From Pseudonocardiales bacterium (GTDB lineage: Bacteria; Actinomycetota; Actinomycetes; Mycobacteriales; Pseudonocardiaceae), in the NCBI GenBank assembly GCA_013695005.1, contig JACDBJ010000571.1, forward strand, positions 1 through 13,004: a stretch of 13,004 bases of DNA, given 5' to 3'. Shown in pieces: positions 12,588 to 13,004 of the stretch. How positions within the stretch are numbered: the stretch's first letter is position 1; every line of letters starts with the position of its first letter. The position numbers and the translations under genes are program-made. The notes beneath the pieces are model-generated. The model searched no databases. It had not been told where the DNA came from and saw nothing but the letters and a program-made list of their open reading frames with translations.

Positions 12588-13004
12588 TCAGTCGTCATGG
12601 CGAGGCTGCCGCGCGATCGTCTTGTCAGGCGCCCCGACCGGCTCGTTCTCCGTGAGCTGCTCTACCAGGCTCGCCAGGCCGGCAACTGTCGGCTCCTCGA
12701 AGAGGCTGCGTATCGGCAGCCGGACGCCGATCTCCTTGCGCATCAGGGCGATCAGCTGCACGGCGATCAGCGAGTTGCCGCCAAGCTCGAAGAAATCGTC
12801 CTCGACTCCGACCTCACCGCCGAGCACCTCACTCCACAGCTGTGCGATCGTCGCTTCGAGCGCACCGCGAGGAGCTACGAGATCGGCCCTCGGCACGTCC
12901 GCTGCCGCGGCCACCGGCGCGTCGACTTCGGCCTCGAGGGTTCGTCGGTTGACTGCCGCCACCTGCTTGGCCAACTCGCTGAGTGGCCGGTGGGACACGA
13001 CGAC
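12588..13004 (-). CDS. C-terminal carrier domain of a synthetase, N-terminus outside the window
   Basis: The visible 138 codons end at a TGA (12588-12590). They contain one carrier domain: LEATIAQLWSEVLG, then DDFFELGGNSLIAVQLIALM with the phosphopantetheine serine in GGNSL, then LPIRSLFEEPTVAGLASLVEQL. The frame is open to the window edge. A GTG at 12998 is possible, but the Ala/Val-rich segment before the domain (AAVNRRTLEAEVDAPVAAAA) looks like an interdomain linker, so the gene probably continues to the right as a larger PKS or NRPS. The type of the preceding domain is unknown; no A-domain core motif is visible. It is followed closely by mbtH and the C-A-PCP synthetase in one operon and may be the upstream donor to that C domain. 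Confidence 0.88.
   Translation of the reverse strand, partial: VVVSHRPLSELAKQVAAVNRRTLEAEVDAPVAAAADVPRADLVAPRGALEATIAQLWSEVLGGEVGVEDDFFELGGNSLIAVQLIALMRKEIGVRLPIRSLFEEPTVAGLASLVEQLTENEPVGAPDKTIARQPRHDD

Overview
The window looks like a piece of an actinomycete chromosome (high GC, GC-rich third codon positions, GTG starts, an MbtH-like protein and an F420-type oxidoreductase). It carries part of a nonribosomal peptide / hybrid polyketide gene cluster. I cannot name the organism or the product.

Left flank (1-1368). The end of a major facilitator transporter stops at 255. About 1.1 kb without a convincing intact gene follows. This stretch holds a candidate terminator, a possible decayed minus-strand coding remnant, an 18-bp tandem repeat, and a strong hairpin next to the 3' part of a tRNA-Pro(GGG) gene. 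A 23-bp direct repeat flanks that tRNA fragment. Together these look like the scar of a site-specific integration event, which may mark one edge of an island carrying the cluster.

Rightward operon (1369-9225). Four tightly packed genes are read to the right: a free-standing carrier protein; a 1866-residue protein with the order KS-AT-C-A-PCP; a type II thioesterase; and a luciferase-like oxidoreductase of the Rv3520c type. In the large protein the ketosynthase has lost its catalytic Cys and first His. The acyltransferase has lost its catalytic Ser and a large internal segment. The C, A and PCP domains look functional, and the A-domain pocket reads as a glycine code. The reading frame is intact throughout, so this is a retained catalytically silent PKS front end rather than a broken gene.

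Leftward operon (13004-9222). The C-terminal carrier domain of a protein that runs off the window, an MbtH-like protein and a C-A-PCP synthetase are read to the left with overlapping starts and stops. The A-domain pocket of this synthetase has two acidic residues, hinting at a basic or amino-bearing substrate.

The two operons converge on one CTAG at 9222-9225 that supplies both stop codons. Together they could assemble a small peptide with at least one glycine, with MbtH assisting adenylation, the thioesterase clearing stalled carriers and the oxidoreductase tailoring. No chain-releasing domain is visible, so release and further modules must lie elsewhere.
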